54,477 bases of DNA from Longimicrobiales bacterium (GCA_035461765.1 DATHUY010000068.1:1-54477), one strand, 5' to 3'. Counted from the first letter of the stretch, positions 14,328 through 23,401 are shown. Notes: a model not told the origin generated them from the letters alone. Numbers and translations: made by a program.

Positions 14328-15072
14328 TCTGATCGCACAGCAGAACATCGCGCCGCCCGCCGCGCACCGGGTTCTCGCCCTGACGGGTGGCGCTCCGCCG
14401 GAGCGGCTTCTCGAGCTTGCCCGGTGCAGCACGCCGCGCGGGGCACGCCTGGAGCTGTTCGCTCTGCACGCGGACGCGGCGGCCCCGGTGGAGGGAGCCG
14501 ACTCTCTGCTGGGCGGCGCCGTTCGCGTCGAGCAGCCGAGTGTCCGCGAGGTGCTGCGTGCGCTGCACGATACGCGGGCGGATGCCGTGGTCCTCGGCTA
14601 TCCCGATCATGCGCGTGGTCGCAGCGCATTCACCGACATCGTGGAGCGGGCGACTGCGGCCGCGTCGGTCGACGTCATTGTGTGCGTCGACCGGCATGAG
14701 CGGCCGTGGCGCCGGGTGCTGGTCCCCTACCTGTACGGCCCGCTGGACAGCGGCGCCCTCGGCGTCGCCCGTCGGCTCGCGCGGACCGGCGACGCCGAGG
14801 TCACCGTCCTTCACGTCGTGGAGCCCGCGGGTGAAGACGACGATGCCGTGCAGCCGCTCCGCACGCGCATCGATGGCTGCAACCTCAAGGTCGTCACCGC
14901 AGGCGACCCGGTCAGTGCGGCAGCGGAGGAAGCGCGACGCGGTTACGACCTGATCGTGCTGGGCGGTCGCGATCGCCTGGTGCAGGGCCGGTATTTCACC
15001 ATGCGTCAGCAGCGCCTGCTGCTGACAACGGACGCGACGCTCGTCATCGTTCACTCCGGCCGGCAGAACTGA
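14320..15072 (+). CDS. Tandem universal stress protein (UspA-like) domain protein
   Basis: A 250-residue protein with two UspA-like alpha/beta domains, about residues 15-125 and 128-247. The second is clearer: RRVLVPYLYGPLDSGALGVA, VTVLHVVEP and YDLIVLGGRDR before a basic loop and TDATLVIVHS. Usp domains bind ATP or AMP and are found fused to, or beside, cation antiporters and amino acid permeases; no transporter is present here. The start is GTG 14320 with AGGGAGG five bases upstream, inside the end of the preceding gene. Position behind a c-di-AMP riboswitch suggests an osmotic, potassium or envelope-stress role. Confidence 0.8.
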   Translation: MHDLIAQQNIAPPAAHRVLALTGGAPPERLLELARCSTPRGARLELFALHADAAAPVEGADSLLGGAVRVEQPSVREVLRALHDTRADAVVLGYPDHARGRSAFTDIVERATAAASVDVIVCVDRHERPWRRVLVPYLYGPLDSGALGVARRLARTGDAEVTVLHVVEPAGEDDDAVQPLRTRIDGCNLKVVTAGDPVSAAAEEARRGYDLIVLGGRDRLVQGRYFTMRQQRLLLTTDATLVIVHSGRQN

Positions 15073-15073
15073 G

Positions 15074-15089
15074 GCAGGCGCCCGCCTGC
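15074..15089 (+). terminator. Hairpin after the Usp gene, possible weak terminator
   Basis: GCAGGCG (15074-15080) and CGCCTGC (15083-15089) form a 7-bp stem with a two-base loop immediately after the Usp stop codon. The following ATTCTTGTT is T-rich but is not a clean U-tract. It separates the riboswitch operon from the tRNA-Leu promoter. Confidence 0.45.
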
Positions 15090-15103
15090 ACGAGCCATTC
15101 TTG

Positions 15104-15132
15104 TTGAGAGCCAGGGGCCCGGCCGCTACATT
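15104..15132 (+). promoter_or_regulatory. tRNA-Leu promoter
   Basis: A -35 TTGAGA (15104-15109, five of six matches to TTGACA) and a -10 TACATT (15127-15132) are separated by 17 bases. The start predicted near 15139 lies just before the tRNA 5' end at 15142. Confidence 0.75.
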
Positions 15133-15141
15133 GTGCGGCGG

Positions 15142-15225
15142 GCCCGGGTGGCGGAATGGCATACGCAGTCGACTTAAAATCGACGGCCTCAAAAGGGCAT
15201 GTGGGTTCGACCCCCACCCCGGGCA
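15142..15225 (+). tRNA. tRNA-Leu (anticodon TAA)
   Basis: A class II tRNA of 84 bases with a long variable arm. The acceptor stem pairs 15142-15148 (GCCCGGG) with 15218-15224, and the discriminator is A15225. The anticodon stem GTCGA/TCGAC closes loop CTTAAAA with anticodon TAA at 15175-15177, reading UUA/UUG leucine codons. The T-arm is GTGGG-TTCGACC-CCCAC. CCA is not encoded. Confidence 0.97.
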
Positions 15226-15285
15226 TGACTTCCATTCGATAGCGCGGTCCGGTCTCGGCCGGCGGCGCATGGAAACGGTACTGGC

Positions 15286-15627
15286 ATGAGCACGGCCATC
15301 ATGCTGCTCGCCGTGGCGGGCGTGATCGCGGTCCTGCTGCGCCTGCTGCGCTCGCTGTTTGCGACGCTGCGCGGTGGCGTGGATGTGTTCCTGGCGCACG
15401 ATGTCGCGGACACGCGCGCGCAGCGCGGTGACCTGACGGGTGTGGATGACGCGAAGGCGGCCGCGGCGGTCGCGCGTCGGCGACGCCTGTTCGCGTTGGG
15501 CACTGCATCCCTGTGGATCGGGTTACTCATCGTGCCGATGCTCACGCCGTGGCCGTCGCTCCTGTATGCCACGTACTCGCTCCTCTGGCTGCTCCCGCGC
15601 GCGCCGCGTCACGCACCACGCGCATGA
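15286..15627 (+). CDS. Small membrane protein, unknown function
   Basis: A 113-residue protein with a hydrophobic N-terminus (about residues 3-25) and a central cytoplasmic-looking charged stretch (VDDAKAAAAVARRRR). Two further hydrophobic segments follow (about 70-86 and 90-103), and the tail is basic. No family recognised. It overlaps rnz by four bases (ATGA), so the two are probably translated together. No clear Shine-Dalgarno sequence precedes ATG 15286. Confidence 0.6.
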   Translation: MSTAIMLLAVAGVIAVLLRLLRSLFATLRGGVDVFLAHDVADTRAQRGDLTGVDDAKAAAAVARRRRLFALGTASLWIGLLIVPMLTPWPSLLYATYSLLWLLPRAPRHAPRA

Positions 15628-16541
15628 TCCGAGTCACATTCCTGGGCACTGCTGCGGCCCGGCCGACGGTCGGGCGCAACGTCAGCGCCATCATGATGCA
15701 CCGGGGCGGCGACTCGCTGCTGTTCGACTGCGGCGAGGGCACGCAGCGCCAGATGATGCGCTACGGGAGCGGCTTCTCTGTCGACGACATCTTCTTCAGC
15801 CACCTCCACGCGGACCATTTTCTGGGCCTCACCGGCCTGCTCCGGACCATGGGGCTGCAGGGGCGCGAGGAGCCCATGCGGCTGTGGGCGCCGGAGGGTG
15901 GAGCGCGAACGCTTCACGATGCGGCCAATCTGGGGATGGAGCGAGTGACGTTTCCGCTCGAGATCCGGGAGCTGCAGCCGGAGCAGCGGGTGGAGCGCGA
16001 CGGCTATGAGATCGTGGCGTATCGATCGCAGCACGGGCACCGTTCGCTCGGCTACGCCCTGGTCGAAGCCGAGCGACTCGGGCGATTCGACCCGGATCGT
16101 GCGCGCGCTCTCGGCGTGCCCGAGGGCCCGCTGTTCGGGAAACTTCACCGTGGTGAGGCCATCGAGGTGGACGGGCGAGTGATCACGCCGGAGGACCTCG
16201 TGGGCCCGGCGCGTCCGGGGCGCTGCGTCGTATACACGGGCGATACGCGGCCCTGTCGCGAGACCCTCGAGATTGCGCGGGACGCGGACCTGCTGATTCA
16301 CGACGCGACGTTCACCCACGAGGAAGCCGCCCGCGCAAAGGAAACGAATCACTCGACGGCGCGTGAAGCCGCCGATCTCGCGAAGCGCGCCCGTGTGCTG
16401 CAGCTCGCGCTCACACACATCTCCGCTCGATACGCGGATGATGCCCGCCCCCTGGAACGCGAGGCGAGAGCGGTGTTCCGGCCGACGGTCATCGCCTACG
16501 ACGGGCTCACGATCGAAGTACCGTACCGCGATGCATCCTGA
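15624..16541 (+). CDS. rnz: Ribonuclease Z (tRNA 3' endonuclease)
   Basis: A 305-residue metallo-beta-lactamase fold nuclease that removes tRNA 3' trailers. It fits that the tRNA genes in this window lack encoded CCA. The metal motif HxHxDH is at residues 60-65 (SHLHADHF). Further motifs are LFDCGEGTQRQM (about 33-44), the SQHGHRSLGYAL region, VYTGDTRPC with the metal-bridging Asp, and HDATFTHEE. The flexible exosite arm is present between about residues 150 and 180. The start at ATG 15624 overlaps the previous gene. The end overlaps aroA by 11 bases. Confidence 0.95.
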   Translation: MIRVTFLGTAAARPTVGRNVSAIMMHRGGDSLLFDCGEGTQRQMMRYGSGFSVDDIFFSHLHADHFLGLTGLLRTMGLQGREEPMRLWAPEGGARTLHDAANLGMERVTFPLEIRELQPEQRVERDGYEIVAYRSQHGHRSLGYALVEAERLGRFDPDRARALGVPEGPLFGKLHRGEAIEVDGRVITPEDLVGPARPGRCVVYTGDTRPCRETLEIARDADLLIHDATFTHEEAARAKETNHSTAREAADLAKRARVLQLALTHISARYADDARPLEREARAVFRPTVIAYDGLTIEVPYRDAS

Positions 16542-17841
16542 AATACGGGAGCGTCAGCTCCGGGTGCCCGGCGACAAGTCGATCACGCATCGCGCGCTCA
16601 TCCTGGCGGCGCTCGCGACGGGCCGCAGCAGGATAATGCGTCCGCTCGTGGGTGCGGACACGCAATCCACCGCTGCGTCACTCCGCAGCCTCGGTGTCTC
16701 GCTTCCCGCGCTCGCGGACGATCTCACGATCCCGGGCGCCGGGCTGCACGGACTGCGTGCAGCTGCAGGACCGATCGACTGCGGTAACAGCGGCACGACG
16801 GCGCGCCTGCTGATGGGCGTGCTCGCGGGCTGTCCATTCGAGAGCACCCTCACCGGTGACGCATCGCTCTGCTCGCGCCCCATGCGGCGCGTGACTGTAC
16901 CGCTGGAGCTCATGGGGGCCGCGTTTCATGAGCTGGGCGCGCCCGATCGCCTGCCGATCCGCATGCAGGGCGGCGCGCTCCGCCCGCTCCACTACGACAG
17001 CCCGCACGCCTCGGCGCAGGTGAAGAGCGCCATCCTGATTGCGGGTCTCACCGGCAGCGCAGACGTCGTCGTGACCGAGCCGTTTCTGAGTCGCGACCAT
17101 ACGGAGCGCATGCTCGGCAGGCTCGGCGTGCCGCTGCGCCGCGGACTCAACCCGGACGGCCGGCCCGAGGTCACACTTTCCCCCGTGGCCGAACTGGATG
17201 CCTTCGAGATCGAGGTGCCGGGTGACCTCTCTTCGGCCGCGTTCATGATTGCACACGCGCTCTTCTCGGCCAGCGTGCCGGTCCGCATACGGGATGTCGG
17301 GCTGAACCCCGCGCGCACGGGATTCCTTGACGTGGTCCAGCGCATGGGGGGACGCGTGAGCGTCGAGAACGTGCGCGAATCGTGCGGAGAGCCGCTCGGG
17401 GATATCGTCGTCGAGCAGAGCGGTCTTCGTTCCGCGCACATCACTGCGGAGGAGGTCCCGTCGCTGGTCGATGAGATCCCCGTTCTTGCGGTGCTTGCGG
17501 CGCACGCCGAAGGCACAACGGTCATTGAAGGGGCAGGTGAGTTGCGCGTGAAGGAATCGGATCGAATCACGGCGATGGTCGACAACCTCAGGGCCGTCGG
17601 TGCGAGCGCGGAAGAGCGGCCGGATGGACTGGTCGTACACGGGAACCCCGTCCGGCGGGGCAGTGGCTCGCCGCTGCGCGGCGCCGTGCGCGTCCACGGC
17701 GACCATCGGATTGCGATGGCCTTCGGCGTGCTCGGCGCGGTAACGGGGGGTGCCGTACGCGTGGACGATCCCGATGCCGTCGCCGTCAGCTTCCCGGGCT
17801 TCTGGGACATGCTCGCCGACAGCGCGGAGCGACAGCCGTGA
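16531..17841 (+). CDS. aroA: 3-phosphoshikimate 1-carboxyvinyltransferase (EPSP synthase)
   Basis: A 436-residue enzyme of aromatic amino acid synthesis, joining phosphoenolpyruvate and shikimate-3-phosphate. Family motifs are VPGDKSITHRALILA (K16, S17), DCGNSGTTARLLMG, SRPMRRV, ASAQVKSAILIAGL, DLSSAAFMIA, KESDRITAM and HGDHRIAMAFGV. The ATG at 16531 begins directly before the conserved N-terminus, inside the end of rnz. It overlaps cmk by four bases (GTGA). The aroA-cmk-rpsA order is widespread in bacteria. Confidence 0.97.
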   Translation: MHPEIRERQLRVPGDKSITHRALILAALATGRSRIMRPLVGADTQSTAASLRSLGVSLPALADDLTIPGAGLHGLRAAAGPIDCGNSGTTARLLMGVLAGCPFESTLTGDASLCSRPMRRVTVPLELMGAAFHELGAPDRLPIRMQGGALRPLHYDSPHASAQVKSAILIAGLTGSADVVVTEPFLSRDHTERMLGRLGVPLRRGLNPDGRPEVTLSPVAELDAFEIEVPGDLSSAAFMIAHALFSASVPVRIRDVGLNPARTGFLDVVQRMGGRVSVENVRESCGEPLGDIVVEQSGLRSAHITAEEVPSLVDEIPVLAVLAAHAEGTTVIEGAGELRVKESDRITAMVDNLRAVGASAEERPDGLVVHGNPVRRGSGSPLRGAVRVHGDHRIAMAFGVLGAVTGGAVRVDDPDAVAVSFPGFWDMLADSAERQP

Positions 17842-18524
17842 TCATTGCCATCGACGGTCCGGCCGGCTCGGGCAAGAGCAGCACCGCGCGCGCCGTGGCC
17901 AGGGAGCTGGGCTTTCGACATCTCGATTCGGGTGCGTTCTATCGAGCCCTCACCTACGCGGCCATGGAGCGCGGCATTCCGCCCGCTGAATGGCCAAAGT
18001 TCGACGAGGCCCGTCTGGAGTCCTTCCACGTTTCCGCAGAGCCGGCCGACACCGGATTCCGCATGCTGCTGGCAGGTAACGACATCTCCGGTCCGATCCG
18101 CAGGGCCGAGGTCAACGCCCTCGTTTCGGCCATGGCCCGTGTCCCCGCCGTGCGGGACTGGCTGCTCAGGACACTGCGCGAGACGGCCCGCCACACCGAC
18201 CTGGTCGCGGATGGCCGTGACATGGGGACGGTCGTATTCCCCGCCGCGGATCTCAAGATCTTCCTCGTCGCCGACCCGGCCGTGCGTGCGCAGCGACGCC
18301 TGACTCAGATGGGTCTGCCCGTTGATGAAGAGAGCGTACGCGATGAGGTCGACCGCATTGAGGCCCGGGACCGCGCCGATTCCTCGCGCGAGGTCGCACC
18401 GCTGCGCCAGGCGACGGATGCGGTGCTGCTCGACACAACCGACCTCACGTTCGACGCGCAGGTCGCGAGGATCGTGGAGCTGGCGCGGGCGCGCAGCCAC
18501 GACTCAGGACCCGCCACCCCTTGA
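17838..18524 (+). CDS. cmk: Cytidylate kinase
   Basis: A 228-residue NMP kinase phosphorylating CMP and dCMP. The P-loop GPAGSGKSS is at residues 7-15, followed by LGFRHLDSGAFYRALTY, where the usual TG of TGAMYR is replaced by SG. VADGRDMGTVVFP binds the CMP, and the LID-region Arg residues follow. It starts with GTG 17838 overlapping aroA and ends with a Pro/Ala tail. The TGA lies inside the putative -35 of the rpsA promoter. Confidence 0.95.
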   Translation: MIIAIDGPAGSGKSSTARAVARELGFRHLDSGAFYRALTYAAMERGIPPAEWPKFDEARLESFHVSAEPADTGFRMLLAGNDISGPIRRAEVNALVSAMARVPAVRDWLLRTLRETARHTDLVADGRDMGTVVFPAADLKIFLVADPAVRAQRRLTQMGLPVDEESVRDEVDRIEARDRADSSREVAPLRQATDAVLLDTTDLTFDAQVARIVELARARSHDSGPATP

Positions 18525-18550
18525 CCCTCGCCCTGATGTCGGGTTAGTGT
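18521..18550 (+). promoter_or_regulatory. Possible rpsA promoter
   Basis: TTGACC (18521-18526, a good -35) overlaps the cmk stop. A weak -10 TAGTGT (18545-18550) lies 18 bases downstream. The leader to rpsA would then be about 100 bases. The -10 is poor, so this is tentative. Confidence 0.35.
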
Positions 18551-18656
18551 AAGAGTCTGTTCCGGCTCCGAAATCCGGTGCCGGCATGGACGCAAACCCT
18601 CAACCGTGCCCACTGCTCCCGCGGCGGGCATGCAGATGCAGTCGGAGGCTCTCCCC

Positions 18657-20603
18657 ATGGCGGACAATCAGGACATCCAGGAAACACAGGATAGCACGGA
18701 CGCGCTCGCCGGGCAGGAAGGCGGAGTGGCGACGAAGCCGCGGCGTACCCGTGTGAAGCCGAAGGCGGAATCGCTGTCGCAGCAGTCGGCGTTCTTCGAG
18801 GAGGACGAGTATTCGCTCGAGGAGTACGAGGCGATGCTCGAGATGTACGAGGAGACGCTGACGAACATCGAGGAAGGCGAGATCGTGAAGGCGAAGGTGC
18901 TTCGCATCACGGAGAACGCCGTCATCCTCGACGTCGGCTTCAAGAGCGAAGGCGCGATCACGAAGGACGAGTTCAAGAACCCGGATCAGCTGAAGCCGGG
19001 TGATGAAGTCGAGGTCTTCCTGGAGAATCTGGAGGACCAGGACGGCGTGGTCGTGCTGTCGAAGAAGAAGGCCGATTTCCTGCGCGTCTGGGAGAAGATC
19101 AAGACTGCGTACGAGGAGAACGAGAAGGTCCCGGGCATGCTCACGCGCAAGATCAAGGGCGGCGTAACGGTCGACCTGATGGGCGTGGACGCGTTCCTGC
19201 CGGGCTCGCAGATCGCATTGCGTCGCGTGCCCAACATCGAGGACCTGATCGGTCAGACGTTCGACTTCAAGATCATCAAGCTGAACAAGCGCCGCCGCAA
19301 TATCGTGGTGAGCCGCCGCGTGATCCTCGAGGAGGAGCGCGAGGGCAAGCGGGAGCAGCTGGTGAAGGAGCTGCTGGTCGGCCAGGTCCGCAAGGGTGTG
19401 GTTAAGAACGTGACGGACTTCGGCGCGTTCATCGACCTGGGCGGTCTGGACGGTCTGCTGCATATCACGGACATGAGCTGGGGTCGTGTTGGACACCCGT
19501 CGGAGATCGTGCAGATCGGCGACGAACTGGACGTGAAGGTGCTCGACATCGACTGGAACCGGGAGCGGATCTCGCTCGGCCTCAAGCAGCTGCTGCCGTA
19601 TCCGTGGAAGGACATCGAGCGCAAGTACCCGGTGGGTGTGCGCGTGCGCGGCAAGGTCGTGTCGATCACGAACTACGGCGCGTTCGTGGAGCTGGAGAAG
19701 GGCGTCGAAGGACTGGTCCACATCAGTGAGATGTCGTGGACGCGGAACGTGAAGCACCCGTCGAAGCTGGTGAACATCGGCGACGAGATCGAGGCGGTGG
19801 TGCTGAAGGTCGATCGCGACGACGAGAAGATCTCGCTCGGCATGAAGCAGATCGAGGAGGATCCGTGGCTGGCGCTGCCGGAGAAGTACCCGATCGGCAC
19901 GCGTGTCGAGGGCAAGGTGCGCAACCTGACGTCGTTCGGTGCGTTCGTGGAGATCGAGCCGGGCATCGATGGCCTGATCCACATCAGCGACATGAGCTGG
20001 ACGAAGCGGGTACAGCATCCGTCCGAGGTACTGCGCAAGGGCGATGATGTTCAGGTAGTCGTCCTCGGCGTGGATCCGGAGAACAAGCGGATCTCGCTGG
20101 GCCTGAAGCAGACGCAGGAGGACCCGTGGGACTCGCTGGCGGCGCAGTACGGCGCGGGCGTGGAGAAGACCGGCACGATCGTCCGGCTGCTGGAGGACGG
20201 TGTGGTGGTGGACCTCGGGGACGACGTGGAGGGCTTCATTCCGCGCAGCCAGGTCGAGATCCCGGCGAACGAGCAGATCGAGAACTACATCCGCGAGGGT
20301 GTGAAGCTGGAGCTGCGCGTGATCGAGTTCGACGGCGCGAACCGGCGCATCGTGCTCACACCGACGCAGGAGCTGGAGCGTCAGCCGGGCGAGGCGCCGA
20401 AGCCGGCCGGCTACGAGGGAGCCGATGAGGGCGAAGCGGTAGCCGAGTCGTCGGACGAGGAGGCCGACGCCGCTGTTCCGTCGGGTGACGAGGCGGCGGA
20501 AACCACCGTCGAGGGCGCCGGTGCAGGGGCCGAGGCGGAGGGAACCGAGCCGGGTCAGCCGGTCGATGCGGACGAGGAGCCGCGCTCGCAGGAGCAGGCC
20601 TGA
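18657..20603 (+). CDS. rpsA: 30S ribosomal protein S1
   Basis: A 648-residue protein with six S1 (OB-fold) RNA-binding repeats between about residues 72 and 575. The clearest are repeats 3-5, each containing (F/Y)GAF(V/I) and a GLxHI(S/T)(E/D)MSW ending. Both ends are acidic: residues 48-75 are Glu-rich, and the last 70 residues are an acidic, low-complexity tail. S1 binds mRNA leaders on the small subunit and helps initiation. The ATG at 18657 is chosen because GGAGG (18644-18648) lies eight bases upstream; in-frame ATGs at 18630, 18636 and 18606 lack one. A strong terminator follows. Confidence 0.96.
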   Translation: MADNQDIQETQDSTDALAGQEGGVATKPRRTRVKPKAESLSQQSAFFEEDEYSLEEYEAMLEMYEETLTNIEEGEIVKAKVLRITENAVILDVGFKSEGAITKDEFKNPDQLKPGDEVEVFLENLEDQDGVVVLSKKKADFLRVWEKIKTAYEENEKVPGMLTRKIKGGVTVDLMGVDAFLPGSQIALRRVPNIEDLIGQTFDFKIIKLNKRRRNIVVSRRVILEEEREGKREQLVKELLVGQVRKGVVKNVTDFGAFIDLGGLDGLLHITDMSWGRVGHPSEIVQIGDELDVKVLDIDWNRERISLGLKQLLPYPWKDIERKYPVGVRVRGKVVSITNYGAFVELEKGVEGLVHISEMSWTRNVKHPSKLVNIGDEIEAVVLKVDRDDEKISLGMKQIEEDPWLALPEKYPIGTRVEGKVRNLTSFGAFVEIEPGIDGLIHISDMSWTKRVQHPSEVLRKGDDVQVVVLGVDPENKRISLGLKQTQEDPWDSLAAQYGAGVEKTGTIVRLLEDGVVVDLGDDVEGFIPRSQVEIPANEQIENYIREGVKLELRVIEFDGANRRIVLTPTQELERQPGEAPKPAGYEGADEGEAVAESSDEEADAAVPSGDEAAETTVEGAGAGAEAEGTEPGQPVDADEEPRSQEQA

Positions 20604-20631
20604 TCCGCAAAGCTGTGCCGCAGGACGCAGG

Positions 20632-20667
20632 GAGGGGTCGCGCTGGAGCGCGGCCCCTTCTTTTTTT
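20632..20667 (+). terminator. Strong rho-independent terminator after rpsA
   Basis: An 11-bp stem (AGGGGTCGCGC at 20633-20643 with GCGCGGCCCCT at 20648-20658, one T-G wobble) closes a TGGA tetraloop. TTC and seven consecutive T residues follow (20661-20667). Confidence 0.93.
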
Positions 20668-20683
20668 GCCTCACCCGCTGCCG

Positions 20684-20689
20684 TATACT
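20684..20689 (+). promoter_or_regulatory. Possible -10 element of the propionyl-CoA operon
   Basis: TATACT (20684-20689) is a good -10 hexamer, identical to that of argC, about 31 bases before the lipoprotein gene ATG. The only -35 candidate at correct spacing is the T-tract of the preceding terminator, so support is limited. Confidence 0.35.
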
Positions 20690-20719
20690 TCGCGGGCCGC
20701 AACCCCTGCAGGAGGACGG

Positions 20720-21850
20720 ATGTTGAAGTACATACGCATGATGGCCGCCGCACTGGTGGTGTTCAGCAGCGCGTGCGCCACGGCGCCGCCGGAAGGGACG
20801 CGTCCGGAGCCGCCGGCGGGCGAAGAGCCGCGGCCGGACCAGCCCGAGGAAATACGTCGGGAGGCACCTCTGCGAATCGGACTGATCGTGAGCAGCACCG
20901 GTTCTTCGGTGCTCGAGCAGTATGCCGACCTCGTGATGGAGGGCGTACGGGTCGCGGAGGACGCGGCGAGCACACCGCGTCGTGACGTGGAAGTGGTGGT
21001 GCGTGATGATGGCGGTACGACCGCCGGTGCCGAGCGCGCGGTGCGCGAGCTGGAACAGGCGGGTGTTCGCGTCATCGTCGGACCGCTCGTCGACGAGGCG
21101 CTCATTGCGGCCGCGCGGGCGCGGAGCAGCGACGACGTGGTGATCATCAGCCCGACGGCCGTGTCCGACCCGTTCGGTGTGCGCAACGCCTACGCGCTGA
21201 ATGTCGTGGATACGCGCGGCGCGGAGGCCCTCGGCGACTACGGTCGCCGCTGGTCACACGTGGGCGTACTGTACAGCCGCGCACCGGAGTCATCCAGACA
21301 GGCGCGGGCGTTCATCGATGCGTATTCCCGCGGTGGTCGCGGCGCGGTCACGGAAGCGCCATTCGCGTCGGGCGCCACGAACGTTACCGCACAGCTCACG
21401 CAGTTGCGCGAGGCAGGTGTCGAAGCCCTCTATTTCCCCGCATCGGAGCGCGAGATCCAGAGTATCCTCCCGCAGCTGGAATACGCGGGCCTGGACGGCG
21501 TGCAAATGCTCGGCAACGAGAGCTGGGTGGGCGACGCGGCACGGCGTGCGCCGCCGCGCGTTCTGCAGGGAGCGATCATCGCTACGCCGCTGTTGCAGGA
21601 GAGCAGTGATGTGGCGTGGCTGGAGTTCGTGAGCCGCTACGAGAACATGCACCGGCGATCGCTCACGAATCCTGTGCCTGCCCTGGGGTACGACGCGGCC
21701 GTGCTGGCGCTGCAAGCGCTGACATCGGGCAACAGCACCGTACGCGACTTCCGCGGTGCGACGGGCGTTCTGTCGCTGCAGTCTGGCACCGTTACGCGCC
21801 GGCCGTTCCTGGTGCGCATCGACGGCGGCCGTCTCATTCCGATCAACTGA
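20720..21850 (+). CDS. Putative lipoprotein, periplasmic ligand-binding (LivJ/LpoA-like) fold
   Basis: A 376-residue exported protein. The N-terminus is a short signal peptide with a lipobox-like FSSAC (Cys about residue 19), then an acidic Pro-rich linker to about residue 50. The body resembles type I periplasmic binding proteins: LRIGLIVSSTGSSVLEQYADLVMEGVRVAED, the VVVRDDGGTTAGAERAVREL strand-helix, VIVGPLVDEALIAAA and YDAAVLALQAL (quoted in pieces). Such folds serve branched-chain amino acid uptake or, as LpoA/YraM, peptidoglycan synthase activation. No permease genes are near, so the second role or a sensor role is possible. GGAGG lies four bases before ATG 20720. The following carboxylase gene starts three bases after its stop. 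Confidence 0.75.
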   Translation: MLKYIRMMAAALVVFSSACATAPPEGTRPEPPAGEEPRPDQPEEIRREAPLRIGLIVSSTGSSVLEQYADLVMEGVRVAEDAASTPRRDVEVVVRDDGGTTAGAERAVRELEQAGVRVIVGPLVDEALIAAARARSSDDVVIISPTAVSDPFGVRNAYALNVVDTRGAEALGDYGRRWSHVGVLYSRAPESSRQARAFIDAYSRGGRGAVTEAPFASGATNVTAQLTQLREAGVEALYFPASEREIQSILPQLEYAGLDGVQMLGNESWVGDAARRAPPRVLQGAIIATPLLQESSDVAWLEFVSRYENMHRRSLTNPVPALGYDAAVLALQALTSGNSTVRDFRGATGVLSLQSGTVTRRPFLVRIDGGRLIPIN

Positions 21851-21853
21851 CTG

Positions 21854-23401
21854 ATGGCCATTACCGAAAAGCTGAAGCGCCTCGAGGAACTGCGCCGCCA
21901 GGCAGAGCAGGGCGGCGGCGCGGAGCGCGTGAAGGCGCAGCACGAGCGCGGCAAGCTGTCCGCCCGGGAGCGACTGGACCTGCTCCTGGACACGGACAGC
22001 TTCGTCGAGCTGGACCGTTTCGTCACTCACCGCACCGTGGGTCTGGAGGACCAGAAATACCTGGGCGATGGAGTGGTCACGGGCTACGGCACCGTCCACG
22101 GCCGTCTCGTGTACGTCTTCAGTCAGGACTTCACCGTGTTCGGCGGCTCGCTGTCGGAGGCGCATGCGGAGAAGATCGTCAAGATCATGGACCTCGCGCT
22201 CAAGAACGGCGCACCCGTGATCGGTCTCAACGATTCGGGCGGGGCGCGAATCCAGGAGGGCGTGGTCAGCCTCGGTGGCTATGCCGACATATTCCTGCGC
22301 AACACGCTTGCGAGCGGCGTCGTTCCGCAGATCAGCGCCATCCTCGGTCCGTGCGCGGGCGGCGCCGTCTATTCTCCCGCCATCACCGATTTCGTCTACA
22401 TGGTGCGGGGCACGAGCTACATGTTCGTGACGGGGCCCAACGTGGTGAAGACGGTGACGCACGAGACGATCGACATGGAGGGTCTCGGCGGGGCGGACGT
22501 GCACGCATCGACGTCGGGCGTGGCTCACTTCGCGTGCGACAGCGAGATGGAATGTCTCGCGTCGATCCGCACGCTCATGCAGTATCTGCCGCAGAACAAC
22601 CGTGAGGACCCGCCGCGCCTGGAGGATTCCGAGGACCCGCACGACCGTGCGGATGAGGACCTGCTCAACATCGTTCCCGACGAGCCAGCGAAGCCGTACG
22701 ACATTCACGAGGTCATCCGCCGTGTGGTCGATCACGGCTCGTTCTACGAAGTGCACCGGGATTACGCAGCGAACATCGTGACCGGCTTCGCGCACCTGGG
22801 GGGATACCCGGTCGGCATCGTCGCCAACCAGCCGGCCGTGCTGGCCGGCGTGCTCGACATCAACAGCTCGGTGAAGGGCGCGCGCTTCGTACGGTTTTGC
22901 GACTCGTTCAACATCCCGCTCGTCGTATTCGAGGACGTGCCGGGTTTCCTGCCGGGAGTAGCGCAGGAACACGGCGGTATCATCCGGCACGGCGCAAAGC
23001 TGCTGTACGCGTTCTGTGAAGCAACGGTGCCGCGCCTGACCGTCATTACGCGCAAGGCGTACGGTGGTGCATACGACGTGATGAACTCGAAGCACATCCG
23101 CGGGGACATCAATCTGGCATGGCCGACCGCGGAGATCGCAGTGATGGGGCCCAAGGGCGCGGTCGAGGTGCTGTTCCGCCGGGAGATAGCGAGCGCGGAC
23201 GACCCGGCGGCCGCGACGGCGGAACGGGAAGCGGAATATCGTGAGCAGTTCGCTCACCCGTACATCGCCGCGTCGCGCGGGTTCATTGATGACGTCATCG
23301 ACCCGCGCGAGACGCGACCGCGCCTGATCAGCGCTCTGGACATGCTGCGCAACAAGCGTGATTCCAATCCACCTCGGAAGCACGGAAACATACCGCTGTG
23401 A
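21854..23401 (+). CDS. pccB: Propionyl-CoA carboxylase beta (carboxyltransferase) subunit
   Basis: A 515-residue acyl-CoA carboxyltransferase with N- and C-terminal crotonase-like halves. Motifs are [14 protein letters not shown], the first oxyanion-hole region [32 protein letters not shown] and, in the second half, [22 protein letters not shown] and [14 protein letters not shown] (in part). It transfers carboxylate from biotin to propionyl-CoA (or acetyl-CoA), giving methylmalonyl-CoA. Propionyl preference is inferred from the mutase downstream. It overlaps the biotin carboxylase gene by four bases (GTGA). Confidence 0.94.
   Translation: MAITEKLKRLEELRRQAEQGGGAERVKAQHERGKLSARERLDLLLDTDSFVELDRFVTHRTVGLEDQKYLGDGVVTGYGTVHGRLVYVFSQDFTVFGGSLSEAHAEKIVKIMDLALKNGAPVIGLNDSGGARIQEGVVSLGGYADIFLRNTLASGVVPQISAILGPCAGGAVYSPAITDFVYMVRGTSYMFVTGPNVVKTVTHETIDMEGLGGADVHASTSGVAHFACDSEMECLASIRTLMQYLPQNNREDPPRLEDSEDPHDRADEDLLNIVPDEPAKPYDIHEVIRRVVDHGSFYEVHRDYAANIVTGFAHLGGYPVGIVANQPAVLAGVLDINSSVKGARFVRFCDSFNIPLVVFEDVPGFLPGVAQEHGGIIRHGAKLLYAFCEATVPRLTVITRKAYGGAYDVMNSKHIRGDINLAWPTAEIAVMGPKGAVEVLFRREIASADDPAAATAEREAEYREQFAHPYIAASRGFIDDVIDPRETRPRLISALDMLRNKRDSNPPRKHGNIPL

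Noticed and set aside
18600-20753. 717-codon minus-strand open frame opposite rpsA
   Set aside because: It mirrors the acidic S1 repeats as Leu/Arg/His-rich sequence and also runs through the terminator after rpsA; the plus-strand gene is unambiguous.
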